DNA from: Imperialibacter roseus
GTDB lineage: Bacteria; Bacteroidota; Bacteroidia; Cytophagales; Cyclobacteriaceae
NCBI RefSeq assembly: GCF_032999765.1
Contig: NZ_CP136051.1
Span: 4,316,417 to 4,380,416 of the forward strand
Length of the DNA: 64,000 nucleotides
Direction: 5' to 3'
The number at the start of each line of letters is the position of its first letter. Position 1 is the first letter of the stretch. Made by a program: the position numbers and the translations under genes. Below the pieces are notes generated by a model. It ran no database searches. It was not told the origin of the DNA and worked only from the letters and a program-made list of their open reading frames with translations. Of the stretch, positions 1 to 9,308 are shown one piece after another.

Positions 1-612
1 CCAGTGCCAACGGAATCGTGGCACGATTTGCTTCTGGATATCCTGAAAGCGGAACAAATAGATAAGTTCAGTGTGATGGGATACAGTCTCGGGGGTAAAC
101 TGGCGTTAACTACGGCCATGTTGTTTCCTCAGCGGGTGCAAAGAATCATTTTAGCTGCACCAGACGGCATCTACCTTAACCCCTGGTACAAAGTTGCGAC
201 TGGCACCTGGGTAATGAGGGCCATCTTTCATTATCTAAACGACCACCCTGCTCTTCTTATCCGCCTGATCTCCTTTTTTAGCCGCACCAGGTTGGTGTCT
301 GGGCGGTTGGCAAAGTTTGCTATCTCGCAGGTGGCTGATCACAACAACGGTAACAGCATTTACCACGCCTGGGTGGGCTTCAGGCATTTTACTCAAAACA
401 TAGACAAGGTGCTTCAAACTGTCAACCAAAATAACATACAAGTAACGATGGTGGCTGGAAAATATGATACGGTTATCCCCTATGGCAAACTTCATGCTTT
501 TGAAAAAAAGTGCGGCTCATCAGACTTTGTATTGATCAAAACCGGCCACAATTCCCTCCTAAAGAAATTTCACGAATCGCTCTTAGAAAACGTCCGTCCA
601 CACTCTGGATAA
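1..612 (+). CDS. alpha/beta hydrolase, 5' end outside window
   Basis: C-terminal part of an alpha/beta-hydrolase-fold enzyme. The reading frame is open to the first base, so the GTG at 4 is not the true start. The nucleophile elbow GYSLGG is visible with its serine codon at 85-87, a candidate catalytic Asp in KYDTVIP (466-468) and a candidate catalytic His in GHNSLL (547-549), so the triad looks complete. The cap segment between elbow and Asp is rich in hydrophobic and aromatic residues. The substrate cannot be told. It stands alone before purL with a 144-bp gap. Confidence 0.85.
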   Translation, partial: PVPTESWHDLLLDILKAEQIDKFSVMGYSLGGKLALTTAMLFPQRVQRIILAAPDGIYLNPWYKVATGTWVMRAIFHYLNDHPALLIRLISFFSRTRLVSGRLAKFAISQVADHNNGNSIYHAWVGFRHFTQNIDKVLQTVNQNNIQVTMVAGKYDTVIPYGKLHAFEKKCGSSDFVLIKTGHNSLLKKFHESLLENVRPHSG

Positions 613-717
613 GGCAACGGATCCCGGAGACGATCATTCCCAACGGCTAAATTCAATTTCTCTGTACCAGGCCTTCTAAAATTACCTTTTTTAGAAGTCG
701 ACTATTTCTTTTTGTTT

Positions 718-725
718 TAACTTTG
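718..725 (+). promoter_or_regulatory. Bacteroidota -7 promoter element of purL
   Basis: TAACTTTG matches the phylum's TAnnTTTG -7 box and lies 31 bases before the purL ATG, which would give a 5' leader of about 25 bases. A clear -33 TTG at 19 bp spacing is not seen; T-rich sequence occupies that place. Confidence 0.5.
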
Positions 726-756
726 GGCTTCAAAAATCCCATACCCAAGCGACCTC

Positions 757-3700
757 ATGATTCTCTTTTTCCAGAAAGACGCTAGTACATTTTATATCCT
801 TCAAGTTGCGACCTCTGCCAACGGCCTGACAAGAGAAAAGCTTACCTGGCTTTTCAGTGGCGGGAAGTTTGTGGACGGTCCGTCAGTTGAGGGGCCATTC
901 ATTGGGCCACGGAAAGAGATGATTACGCCATGGAGCACCAATGCCGTGGAGATCACCCAGAACATGGGCATCAGTGGGGTGGTGAGGATTGAGGAGTTTG
1001 TTAGAAAAGAAGCCTATCCGGGTGAATTTGACCCGATGCTGAAAGCAGTGTACCAGATAATTGATCAGGATGTTTTCACCATCTCCCATGTGCCCGATGC
1101 TATTGTAGAGATCGACAATATTAAGGCTTACAGCGAGAAAGAGGGGCTTGCACTCAGCCAGGAAGAAATCGACTACCTGGAATCAGTGAGCAAGTCGCTG
1201 GGGCGCAAACTTACCGACAGCGAAGTGTTTGGCTTCTCTCAGGTGAATTCGGAGCACTGCCGCCACAAGATATTCAATGGCACTTTTATCATCGATGGCA
1301 AGGAGAAACCAGATACACTTTTTCAGCTAATCAAAAAGACATCGAAAGCCAATCCCGGCTTTCTTGTTTCCGCCTACAAAGACAACGTGGCCTTTATTGA
1401 AGGGCCCAGTATCGAGCAGTTTGCCCCTACCCGGCAGGATCAGCCTGACTACTTTGAGGCCAAAACCAGAAAGAGCGTGCTTTCTCTCAAAGCAGAAACT
1501 CACAACTTCCCCACCACCGTGGAGCCATTTAACGGTGCCGCTACCGGCAGCGGAGGAGAAATCAGAGACAGGATGGCGGGCGGCCAGGGAAGCTTCCCAC
1601 TGGCAGGAACGGCTGTATACATGACCTCCTACTCCAGGCTGTCGAGCAACCGGCCCTGGGAAAACCACAGCCCTGAGAGACCGTGGCTTTATCAAACGCC
1701 TTCTCAAATACTCATCAAGGCTTCCAACGGTGCAAGCGACTATGGTAATAAGTTCGGGCAGCCACTTATCACCGGAAGCCTCCTGACCTTCGAGCACGAA
1801 GAGAATGGCAAGGCTCATGGCTTCGACAAAGTGATTATGCAGGCGGGTGGCGTTGGATTTGGGATCAGGGATCAGAGTCAAAAGAAGAGTGTAGAAAAAG
1901 GAGATAAGATTGTGGTGCTGGGCGGCGACAATTATCGCATTGGCATGGGTGGCGGTGCCGTGTCGTCTGTGGCCACTGGCGAATTTGGCAATTCCATTGA
2001 GCTAAATGCTGTGCAGCGCTCCAACCCCGAAATGCAGAAGCGGGTAGCCAACACCATCAGAGCCCTTGCCGAGCTCGACGAAAACCCCATTTCATCGGTG
2101 CACGACCATGGAGCGGGCGGGCATCTCAACTGTTTGTCAGAGCTGGTAGAGGAAACCGGAGGAAAGTTTGAGATCAGCAAGTTTCCTGTGGGTGACCCCA
2201 CCCTTTCTGACAAAGAAATTATCAGTAACGAGTCGCAGGAGCGCATGGGCCTTGCACTTCATGAAAAGCATCTCGACTACCTGCGCAAGGTGGCTGACAG
2301 AGAGCGTTCGCCCATGTACGTTGTGGGTGAAGCAAGCGGCGACCACAAATTGACCTTCACGAACAAAGAAGGTAAGAAGCCTGTGGATTTTGAGCTGACT
2401 CATCTTTTCGGCTCATCTCCTAAGACCATTCTGGAAGACAAGGAAGAGAAATCCAGCTTCCAGCCAATTCAAACTTCCGCAACTAAGGTGGAAGAATACC
2501 TGCTGAAGATATTGAAAATGGAAGCAGTGGCTTCCAAAGACTGGCTTACCAACAAAGTAGACCGCTGCGTTACCGGCAAGGTGGCCAAGCAGCAGACCTG
2601 TGGAGAGCTGCAAATTCCTCTCAACAACCTCGGCATCATGGCACTCGACTTTGGCAGCAACAAGGGAGTTGGTACCTCCATCGGCCATGCCCCGGTGCCA
2701 GCGCTCATCGACGAAAAGGCTGGCTCCAGGCTGGCCATTGCTGAAAGCTTGACCAACCTGGTTTGGGCTCCACTGGAAGGGGGCATCAAGGGCGTTTCGC
2801 TCAGCGCCAACTGGATGTGGCCTGCAAAAAATAAGGGCGAAAACGCCAGGCTGTACAATGCCGTGCAGGCAGTTAGTGATTACGCCTGTGCACTGGGCGT
2901 AAACATCCCGACAGGTAAAGACTCCCTGTCGATGACGCAGAAGTACCCAGGCAAAACGGTTTACTCTCCCGGCACTGTCATTATTTCCGCTGTAGGGCAG
3001 GTAACTGATATCAGGAAGACAATTGAACCGGTAGCCAAAGTCGTTGACGGCAGCAAATTGCTCTACCTCAACCTTGGCAGCAAAGGTTTCGAACTGGGCG
3101 GCAGCACACTCGGGCAGGTATTGAACAAGCTGGGTGACTCCACTCCAGACGCCGCTGAGGCCGACTATTTTGTTAAAGTATTTAGCCTGATGCAGTTGCT
3201 CATCAGCGAAGGGCTTATCATTGCCGGCCACGATGTCTCGTCTGGTGGGCTTGTCACCATGCTTTTAGAAATGTGCTTCCCTTCGGCCTCGGTGGGTATG
3301 AAAGTGAATTTGGATGGCTTGAATGAGCCTGATGCGATTAAAGTGCTTTTCAGTGAAAATCCAGGACTAGTGGTTCAAACAACCGATGCAGCAAGGCTTG
3401 AAACCATTTTCACTGAAACTGGCATTAGCTGCAGCGTTATTGGAGAAGTGACCTCAAAGTCCAGCGTAGAAATTAAACTGGGAAGTGATAGCTGGACGTT
3501 TGACGTAGCCCAAATGCGCAAAGAGTGGGCAGAAACCTCCTGGCTTTTGGATAAAAAACAAACCAAAGAGGGCTTTGCTGATACCCGATATGATAACCTC
3601 GGCAAGCAGCCATTGAAAATTAACCTCCCTGCACAATTCAGCGGCAAACTTGCTGATTATGGCCTTTCATTTACCAGACCAAAGACAACCGGCATAAAAG

Positions 3701-4449
3701 CGGCCATCATCAGAGAGCAAGGCAACAACAGTGACCGTGAAATGGCCTACTGCATGTGGCTGGCGGGCTTCGATGTGAAGGACGTACACATGACTGACCT
3801 TATCAGCGGCAGGGAAGATTTGTCAGAAGTCAACTTGATCGTGTTTGTGGGCGGCTTCTCCAACTCGGATGTGCTGGGCTCGGCAAAAGGCTGGGCGGGT
3901 TCCTTCCTTTACAATGACAAGGCTAAAAAAGCGCTGGATAATTTTTACGCAAGAGAAGACACGCTCAGCCTGGGCGTGTGTAATGGTTGTCAGCTGGCCA
4001 TGGAGCTCGGGCTGATCTACCCTGAGCTGAACGACCACCCAAAGATGCATCACAACACTTCAGGCAAGTTTGAGTGCACCTTTACAGATGTTGAAATTCT
4101 TGACAACAACTCCGTGATGTTTGGCTCACTGGCAGGCAGCAGACTGGGCATCTGGTCAGCGCACGGTGAAGGCCAGTTTGTATTTGCAGAGCCGGAAAAG
4201 ATCAATATTGCTGCTAAGTTTGCTTACTCTTCTTACCCGGCCAACCCCAACGGGTCGCAGTTCGACACGGCCTGCGTGGTAAGCCACAACGGGCGCCATG
4301 CGGCCATCATGCCTCACCTGGAAAGGTCGATGTTTCCTTGGAACTGGGGCTACTATCCCGACGGACGAAAATCAGATGAGGTAACGCCATGGATAGAGGC
4401 CTTTGTAAATGCGAGGAAGTGGGTGGAAGAGATGATTGTAAAGGACTAG
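757..4449 (+). CDS. purL: phosphoribosylformylglycinamidine synthase (large single-chain form)
   Basis: FGAM synthase, step 4 of de novo purine synthesis: FGAR, glutamine and ATP to FGAM. At 1230 aa it is the long form with everything in one chain: N-terminal PurS-like region (about 1-150), linker with the SEHCRHK motif, two AIRS-type synthetase repeats (about 210-960), and a C-terminal class I glutamine amidotransferase domain. The amidotransferase triad can be placed: Cys1075 in GVCNGCQ, His1187 and Glu1189 in PHLER. Cytoplasmic. The ATG follows a TAnnTTTG box by 31 bases. It is a single transcription unit; the next genes are an unrelated toxin-antitoxin pair. Confidence 0.97.
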   Translation: MILFFQKDASTFYILQVATSANGLTREKLTWLFSGGKFVDGPSVEGPFIGPRKEMITPWSTNAVEITQNMGISGVVRIEEFVRKEAYPGEFDPMLKAVYQIIDQDVFTISHVPDAIVEIDNIKAYSEKEGLALSQEEIDYLESVSKSLGRKLTDSEVFGFSQVNSEHCRHKIFNGTFIIDGKEKPDTLFQLIKKTSKANPGFLVSAYKDNVAFIEGPSIEQFAPTRQDQPDYFEAKTRKSVLSLKAETHNFPTTVEPFNGAATGSGGEIRDRMAGGQGSFPLAGTAVYMTSYSRLSSNRPWENHSPERPWLYQTPSQILIKASNGASDYGNKFGQPLITGSLLTFEHEENGKAHGFDKVIMQAGGVGFGIRDQSQKKSVEKGDKIVVLGGDNYRIGMGGGAVSSVATGEFGNSIELNAVQRSNPEMQKRVANTIRALAELDENPISSVHDHGAGGHLNCLSELVEETGGKFEISKFPVGDPTLSDKEIISNESQERMGLALHEKHLDYLRKVADRERSPMYVVGEASGDHKLTFTNKEGKKPVDFELTHLFGSSPKTILEDKEEKSSFQPIQTSATKVEEYLLKILKMEAVASKDWLTNKVDRCVTGKVAKQQTCGELQIPLNNLGIMALDFGSNKGVGTSIGHAPVPALIDEKAGSRLAIAESLTNLVWAPLEGGIKGVSLSANWMWPAKNKGENARLYNAVQAVSDYACALGVNIPTGKDSLSMTQKYPGKTVYSPGTVIISAVGQVTDIRKTIEPVAKVVDGSKLLYLNLGSKGFELGGSTLGQVLNKLGDSTPDAAEADYFVKVFSLMQLLISEGLIIAGHDVSSGGLVTMLLEMCFPSASVGMKVNLDGLNEPDAIKVLFSENPGLVVQTTDAARLETIFTETGISCSVIGEVTSKSSVEIKLGSDSWTFDVAQMRKEWAETSWLLDKKQTKEGFADTRYDNLGKQPLKINLPAQFSGKLADYGLSFTRPKTTGIKAAIIREQGNNSDREMAYCMWLAGFDVKDVHMTDLISGREDLSEVNLIVFVGGFSNSDVLGSAKGWAGSFLYNDKAKKALDNFYAREDTLSLGVCNGCQLAMELGLIYPELNDHPKMHHNTSGKFECTFTDVEILDNNSVMFGSLAGSRLGIWSAHGEGQFVFAEPEKINIAAKFAYSSYPANPNGSQFDTACVVSHNGRHAAIMPHLERSMFPWNWGYYPDGRKSDEVTPWIEAFVNARKWVEEMIVKD

Positions 4450-4473
4450 GTAATTTTTCCCTATATTTACTAG

Positions 4474-4809
4474 ATGCACATCTTACAACTGATAAAACGA
4501 AATCAGGAGGGGTTTATCAAACTTTGTGTCAAATACAAGGTGGATAAACTATATGCATTTGGTTCTTCGGTAACAGATCAGTTTGATAAAGACAAAAGCG
4601 ATATTGATCTCGTTATAAAAATGAATATCACAGATCCGATGGAGTACGGGGAAGCTTTGATGTCATTTTGGGATGAAATTGAAAACTTTTTCGGTAAAAA
4701 AGTGGACCTATTGACAGATGAATCAATAAAAAATCCCTACCTCAGAAAAAGTATCGAAGCCACCAAGAAGTTGATTTATGACGGACAAAGAGCGGAAGTA
4801 TCTGTCTGA
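4474..4809 (+). CDS. mntA: MntA-like nucleotidyltransferase antitoxin
   Basis: A 111-aa minimal nucleotidyltransferase. The polymerase-beta type signature is present: Gly30-Ser31, eleven residues, then Asp43-Ile-Asp45, one residue longer than the usual GSx10DxD, followed by a beta strand LVIKM. In type VII toxin-antitoxin systems (HepT/MntA) this protein AMPylates a tyrosine of the HEPN toxin and so inactivates it. The toxin gene starts 32 bases before this one ends, in another frame, implying translational coupling. The pair sits between purL and a transporter and is visibly more AT-rich than its neighbours, consistent with later arrival. CTATATTTACT just upstream (about 4460-4470) resembles a -7 box ending in A. 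Confidence 0.88.
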   Translation: MHILQLIKRNQEGFIKLCVKYKVDKLYAFGSSVTDQFDKDKSDIDLVIKMNITDPMEYGEALMSFWDEIENFFGKKVDLLTDESIKNPYLRKSIEATKKLIYDGQRAEVSV

Positions 4810-5119
4810 TATCCTAAGTTCAATTCGGCTGGTATATTCCTTCACAGAAAATATAAATTCCTTTGACGAATACGGCACCAGCTATATGGTTAAAAGTGCT
4901 GTAGAACGTCAGCTCGGCATAATTGGAGAGGCTGTTAATCTTTTCATCAAAAACTCGGATGATTCTCCTCCACTGAATAACGCAAAACAAATAATAAGCC
5001 TTCGTAATAGACTGGTTCATTCATACGACAACATTGACGATAGAATCATTTGGAATATTATTCGCAGACACCTGTCTCCACTGGAAGATGAAGTCGTCCA
5101 GCTCCTGAGTGAAGCATAA
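4778..5119 (+). CDS. hepT: HepT-like HEPN ribonuclease toxin
   Basis: A 113-aa all-helical HEPN-domain protein (DUF86 type). The catalytic RNase motif Rx4HxY is intact at Arg76-His81-Tyr83 (RNRLVHSY), followed by the DNID segment typical of HepT. HepT proteins are RNases; in the characterised systems MntA AMPylates the motif tyrosine, here Tyr83. The ATG at 4778 lies inside mntA, giving a 32-base overlap. Gene order here is antitoxin first. Since all key residues are kept, the module is probably active. Confidence 0.88.
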   Translation: MTDKERKYLSDILSSIRLVYSFTENINSFDEYGTSYMVKSAVERQLGIIGEAVNLFIKNSDDSPPLNNAKQIISLRNRLVHSYDNIDDRIIWNIIRRHLSPLEDEVVQLLSEA

Positions 5120-5133
5120 ATCTTGCTATACCG

Positions 5134-6519
5134 TCAAATCAGTTCCACTCCAAAAAACTTCTGAAGAACAGTCAATAGAAACATAGCGCCCAATACGACG
5201 GGACAAACGTAGACTATCATCAGGTTGAAGAACTTTTCAATGAACGATCCCCTGTAAGAAGGGTTTCCATGGCTTATTTCTTCGCTAAGTCCGGCAGTTT
5301 TCCATTTGGAGGATATGAAAACACTCAAAAGGAACCCACCAAGTGGCAGGCTGATGACAAAAAAGAGATCCTGCACCACGTCCATAAAGGATTTAACCCC
5401 ACCCTCATAGCTGACGAATTCAGTGAAAGCTCCTACAGCGCCAAACCCGAGCATACTTGGCAGGCCAATAAGAAATATCAATAGCGCCATCACAGAAACC
5501 GCCTTTTTCCTTGACCATTTCTTCTCGTCCACCAGAAAGGCGACCGGCACTTCCAAAAGAGATATGGTAGAGGTCAACGCTGCAAAACAAAGCAGCAGAA
5601 AGAACCCGCCACCAACAATTTTGCCGATAAGTGGCCCCATTGTCTGAAAAACTCCAAGCAGTGCTACAAACACAAGCCCGGGGCCTTCAGCAGGCGACTG
5701 TCCTTGCGAAAACACCAAGGGAAATATCATCAGGCCAGCCAGAAAAGCGACTGCTGTATCGGCAATGGTCACAAGAATTGCAGAATTAACAATGTTGTCA
5801 TTCCTGCTGATGTAGGATCCGTACGTGATCAGTGCTCCCATTCCCAGGCTGAGAGAGAAGAAAGCCTGCCCCAAAGCGGTGTAAATCGTTCGGCCATTGA
5901 TCAGACTAAAGTCAGGAAGCAAATAGAAGCTAACACCATCCATGGCATTGGGTAGTGTAAGTCCGTAAATGATAATAAAAATGAGAATCAGAAACAGCGT
6001 GGGCATCAGCACTTTGGAAGTGCCCTCTATCCCCTTCTGCACCCCTCTGTAAACGATATAAGCTGTGATCACCATAAAGGCGATGCTGAAGAACAAATTG
6101 TCTCTGAAGTCGGCCACGTAGGCCGAAAAGAAACCACTGTAGTCTTGCTCATTCAACAGGTTCCCGAAGCTTAGTTCGAGGAAGTACCCAAATGCCCAGC
6201 CTGCCACTACGTTGTAAAAAGACAGGATCATCACGCCGCATATGATCCCAAACAGGCCCACGTAGGCCCATGACTTACCGCCCAGCTTTTTGTACGCCCC
6301 GTAAGGGTTCGATTGTGCCTTTCTCCCGACGGCGATCTCCCCCACCATTATCGGCAAGCCGATGAGAAAAATCCATCCAATATATACCAGCAAAAAAGCT
6401 GCGCCCCCGTTTTGCCCGGTGACATAGGGGAACTGCCATATATTACCCAAGCCAACAGCTGAACCAGCTGCGGCTGCAATGAATCCAAGTTTATTAGAAA
6501 ATCCTCCCCTGGCCGCCAT
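5134..6519 (-). CDS. sodium-dependent transporter, NSS/SNF family
   Basis: A 461-aa polytopic inner-membrane protein with about 11-12 hydrophobic segments. The N-terminal AGSAVGLGNIWQFPY motif is the Na+/substrate-binding signature of neurotransmitter:sodium symporters (LeuT, Tyt1, MhsT), with ENGGAAFLL-like sequence after it (here QNGGAAFLL). Length suits the prokaryotic 11-helix subgroup. Such proteins import amino acids with Na+; the exact substrate cannot be told. It is monocistronic, and convergent with the TA pair, only 14 bases from hepT. Confidence 0.93.
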   Translation of the reverse strand: MAARGGFSNKLGFIAAAAGSAVGLGNIWQFPYVTGQNGGAAFLLVYIGWIFLIGLPIMVGEIAVGRKAQSNPYGAYKKLGGKSWAYVGLFGIICGVMILSFYNVVAGWAFGYFLELSFGNLLNEQDYSGFFSAYVADFRDNLFFSIAFMVITAYIVYRGVQKGIEGTSKVLMPTLFLILIFIIIYGLTLPNAMDGVSFYLLPDFSLINGRTIYTALGQAFFSLSLGMGALITYGSYISRNDNIVNSAILVTIADTAVAFLAGLMIFPLVFSQGQSPAEGPGLVFVALLGVFQTMGPLIGKIVGGGFFLLLCFAALTSTISLLEVPVAFLVDEKKWSRKKAVSVMALLIFLIGLPSMLGFGAVGAFTEFVSYEGGVKSFMDVVQDLFFVISLPLGGFLLSVFISSKWKTAGLSEEISHGNPSYRGSFIEKFFNLMIVYVCPVVLGAMFLLTVLQKFFGVELI

Positions 6520-6740
6520 CTATTGTTTTTTGTGTTCCAATAAAAAAATCAAGCCGGAAGATAGGCCCATATTAAGTTTTAATCAAAACAAACTTGCTAA
6601 ACGGGCATTTTAATGACTCTCCCGTGATGTCTTCCCAAAGCACCCTGCTCAATTCTGCCTGGCATGCCTTTGCACTATGTGAAACTGCTTATTTGGCCAC
6701 TCATTTGAGTAACTTTATGTCCAAATATAGCCTAAAAACC

Positions 6741-7433
6741 ATGTCGACATTCATCAGCGATACTTCAGGTAAGGAGTTTCCCATCAGCGACAGAGTAGCT
6801 GGAAATTCCATCCGAAAAAAAATCCTGGACTTAATCAGGTCTGATCATCCAAAATTCTCCGATGACTCTTTTCTGGCATTACAGGAGCTCAATTTTTACC
6901 GGGAGAAATACATATCCAATTGCCTGCTTACCGAGCTCGACGAGCTTTCTGATCTTGAAAGCAATGTTTTGGAGACGCTGAAAGACCAAACCACCATTAC
7001 CGATAAAGTGGAAGATGATGCGGTTCAAAGCACTTTTGGCCAGCGGATAGCAGATCATGTGGCGAGTTTCGGGGGCTCATGGACCTTCATCATATCGTTT
7101 GGCATATTTCTATTTATCTGGATCGTTTTCAATTTTTACTGGCTCTCCAACAAAGGGTTTGATCCGTATCCGTTCATCCTGCTTAACCTTATCCTCTCCT
7201 GCCTTGCGGCCATGCAGGCACCAGTGATCATGATGAGTCAAAACAGGCAGGAGCAGAAAGACAGAGAAAGGGCCAAAAAAGATTATATGATCAACCTGAA
7301 GTCGGAACTGGAAATCAGAATGCTGCACGAAAAAATCGATCACCTGATTCTTCATCAGCAGCAAGAGCTCATTGAAATTCAAAAAGTTCAGATTGACATG
7401 ATGAATGATATTCTTACCAGAATAGACAAATAA
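6741..7433 (+). CDS. DUF1003 membrane protein
   Basis: About 230 aa. The C-terminal half has the DUF1003 layout: an amphipathic FGQRIADHVASFGGSW segment, two transmembrane helices with a short polar link (around IISFGIFLFIWIVF and PFILLNLILSCLAAMQAP), then the conserved MMSQNRQ..RD segment and a charged coiled-coil tail. The start is ambiguous: ATG at 6741 is preferred because sequence before it looks non-conserved; in-frame ATGs also exist at 6717 and 6594. The N-terminal part (ISDTSGKEFP) resembles the cytoplasmic lead of other DUF1003 proteins. Function in this family is unknown. A hairpin terminator follows at once. Confidence 0.8.
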   Translation: MSTFISDTSGKEFPISDRVAGNSIRKKILDLIRSDHPKFSDDSFLALQELNFYREKYISNCLLTELDELSDLESNVLETLKDQTTITDKVEDDAVQSTFGQRIADHVASFGGSWTFIISFGIFLFIWIVFNFYWLSNKGFDPYPFILLNLILSCLAAMQAPVIMMSQNRQEQKDRERAKKDYMINLKSELEIRMLHEKIDHLILHQQQELIEIQKVQIDMMNDILTRIDK

Positions 7434-7434
7434 A

Positions 7435-7458
7435 AAACGAGGCCTCCCGACCTCGTTT
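7435..7458. terminator. bidirectional terminator
   Basis: Perfect 8-bp stem AAACGAGG / CCTCGTTT around an 8-base loop, with A-rich sequence on the left and T-rich sequence on the right, between two convergent genes. Confidence 0.8.
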
Positions 7459-7482
7459 CATTTATCTCATCGTTAGCATTCG

Positions 7483-8832
7483 CTATTCCCAGAAGAAGCC
7501 TCCCTCGAAGGAGCTGTAGGCCGTACCACCAGCATCTGGCGGTGTTGACGCAGCATCAAAGGTATCAAGATAGGGCACCCAGTTCGCCCCTGATTTCGAT
7601 AGCAGCTTGAATTTTACAACAAAACTATCGCCACTATTGACAATTGGAACCATGCCTCCTATGCTGGCAGGCATACCCAGGGTTGCCGGGTCAACCACGC
7701 CTCTCGGCGTCACTCCATCGCCGTCAAAAATCGACATTTCCATTCGTGTTTCATTCGGCTGAAAAGATCCATTGAACAACGGTATCTGGGTTAATCCCTG
7801 CCAAACAAGTACCCCGTTGCCCCTGTTCGATTCGGCCTCGACAAAGTCAAGCGTCTCATTTAACACAAGGTCATCATATCCATCCCCATCCATCGATGCC
7901 TTGATGCCACCTATGACCGGGCTCCAGTAAATTGCGTTATTATTTGCGAGCGCTATGTCTGAAAACGTCCAAACTAGTTCCCCAAAAGGAAATCCACGCT
8001 CATCCTCAAAGGACTGCTCAAAACTGGCCCCAATCGTTTCAGGGGTGGCGGGTCCATTCAGCACCTCTACTTCAGCAGGAGTAATATCGACTACATCGAC
8101 ACCGTCGTCGATATTGATATTGATAACGATTTTACCGTCGTCGAGGTGGGCATCTGCATTAATTCTGTAGTGTGTTCTTGGTTGTGGATTATCAATAGTT
8201 GCTGTAAGTGTTCTATCAATCGTCGTTCCATCAAACACCTTGAAATAAGTCATCGAAATTTCGATGAAAATAGGGTTGTTGGCTCTGAAGTAGCCTTCCA
8301 GCTCCTCGGAGTCGCCATAGTCAAGCTGCTCCCCGGTGTTGTTATAGGTAACAACCATTCCGTAGGTGTCAAAATCCATTTTGATGTCGTCTGAATAAAC
8401 CACTGACACCTTGTAATTAGCCAACGTCACAGTAAGGGGGATTTCCTTGATCTCTTCCTTATCAATTGTGAAATTGTCGGATCTTCCAAAATAATAAGGA
8501 TTGTTGAACGCTGCGTCCACCAGATTATTGGAGTGTGCTTCGATGTAATACTCACCTGTCTCCAGCTCAATCTCTTCCGGTGCGCTCGACCAGGGATCGA
8601 AAACTATCACCTCAGTGTCGTCAGTAGCGTCGAAAATAGTGACGACGTAATCGCCCAAATCTACTACTTCTGCTACCCTACCCGAAGTAGGGAATTCGTC
8701 AATGGCTAGTGCAAGGCTGAGCTTAAGCACCCCCTTGTCAGCCAATGGCTCTGTTGGATCCTCATTCTTGTTACAAGACAGAAGGCATGATACAAACAGA
8801 ACCATTAAGAATAATTGTGAAATTCTTCTCAT
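7483..8832 (-). CDS. DUF4493-like surface lipoprotein
   Basis: A 449-aa secreted lipoprotein. It has a signal peptide with lipobox LLSC, so it should be lipidated at Cys20. Residues about 35-250 look like the DUF4493 type of Bacteroidota lipoproteins: a first domain in which a value is turned into a beta-sandwich (GDYVVTIFDA, LETGEYYIEAHS) and a second similar one. The C-terminal half (about 270-449) is a different, Gly/Asp-rich beta domain rich in acidic residues. No enzyme motif is seen. Monocistronic; possible adhesin or surface-exposed structural protein, which is inference only. Confidence 0.7.
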   Translation of the reverse strand: MRRISQLFLMVLFVSCLLSCNKNEDPTEPLADKGVLKLSLALAIDEFPTSGRVAEVVDLGDYVVTIFDATDDTEVIVFDPWSSAPEEIELETGEYYIEAHSNNLVDAAFNNPYYFGRSDNFTIDKEEIKEIPLTVTLANYKVSVVYSDDIKMDFDTYGMVVTYNNTGEQLDYGDSEELEGYFRANNPIFIEISMTYFKVFDGTTIDRTLTATIDNPQPRTHYRINADAHLDDGKIVININIDDGVDVVDITPAEVEVLNGPATPETIGASFEQSFEDERGFPFGELVWTFSDIALANNNAIYWSPVIGGIKASMDGDGYDDLVLNETLDFVEAESNRGNGVLVWQGLTQIPLFNGSFQPNETRMEMSIFDGDGVTPRGVVDPATLGMPASIGGMVPIVNSGDSFVVKFKLLSKSGANWVPYLDTFDAASTPPDAGGTAYSSFEGGFFWE

Positions 8833-9162
8833 GATTAGTATTGTTTTGATGGTAAAAAAATGCTCTTGAGTTGGCTAACCTTACTGTAAGGTACATTATT
8901 CTTGTAACTAAATCAATTTCAACTCATTAGAGAGTAGAAAATACCAAAAAGTAAGTACTTCGGCGGCAACATTTGAGAGAGTGAGCGATACATGTTACCA
9001 GGTAATATGGATGCTCACTACCCGATGTTAGAGAGAGTGGCAGGTAGAATGACAATGCAGGGCAGAGCTGCCCGTCCGTTCAGCCTGGTCTTGTGCTGGG
9101 CGCATTCAGGCGAAAAAGAGAAAGTGTTACTGACTTTCGTGTAATATTTTTATTACCTGCTA
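8833..9162. other. intergenic region without a supported gene
   Basis: About 330 bases between the lipoprotein start and the tRNA-Gln promoter. No convincing ORF. It holds two copies of GAGAGAGTG (8975-8983 and 9031-9039) and a small palindrome TTACC-A-GGTAA (8995-9005) that could be an operator. No clear -7/-33 pair for the leftward lipoprotein gene was found. Confidence 0.5.
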
Positions 9163-9192
9163 TTGTAAACCAAAAGATAGTTTCTACTTTTG
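9163..9192 (+). promoter_or_regulatory. promoter of tRNA-Gln
   Basis: TTG at 9163-9165 and TACTTTTG at 9185-9192, separated by exactly 19 bases: a near-ideal Bacteroidota sigma-A promoter (TTG-N19-TAnnTTTG). Transcription should start about 10 bases before the mature tRNA. Confidence 0.85.
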
Positions 9193-9209
9193 TACCTCCA
9201 AAATCGGAT

Positions 9210-9280
9210 TGACCGATGGTGTAACGGTAGCACAACAGATTTTGGTTCTGTTTGTCAAGGTTCGAATCCTTGTCGGTCAA
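9210..9280 (+). tRNA. tRNA-Gln (UUG anticodon)
   Basis: Complete cloverleaf, 71 bases. Acceptor stem TGACCGA (9210-9216) pairs with TCGGTCA (9273-9279), discriminator A at 9280. D stem GTG/CAC, anticodon stem ACAGA/TCTGT with loop TTTTGGT and anticodon TTG at 9242-9244, T stem CAAGG/CCTTG with loop TTCGAAT. U1-A72 is a weak first pair, as usual for glutamine tRNAs. CCA is not encoded. A reading frame runs through it into prs, but this is not coding. Confidence 0.97.
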
Positions 9281-9290
9281 CTTTCAAAAG

Positions 9291-9308
9291 TCCCGGTGAA
9301 AGCCGGGA
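9291..9308 (+). terminator. hairpin between tRNA-Gln and prs
   Basis: Stem TCCCGG / CCGGGA with a 6-base loop, followed by TTCTTACTTTCT. It could end or attenuate the tRNA transcript, or serve as a processing stop in a tRNA-prs transcript. No separate prs promoter was recognised after it. Confidence 0.55.

Noticed and set aside
2413-3231. Long minus-strand ORF inside purL
   Set aside because: Antisense shadow of purL; composition follows purL codons and no family is recognisable.
8833-9209. Small ORFs and possible prophage attachment site next to tRNA-Gln
   Set aside because: No repeated tRNA end or integrase was found in the window.
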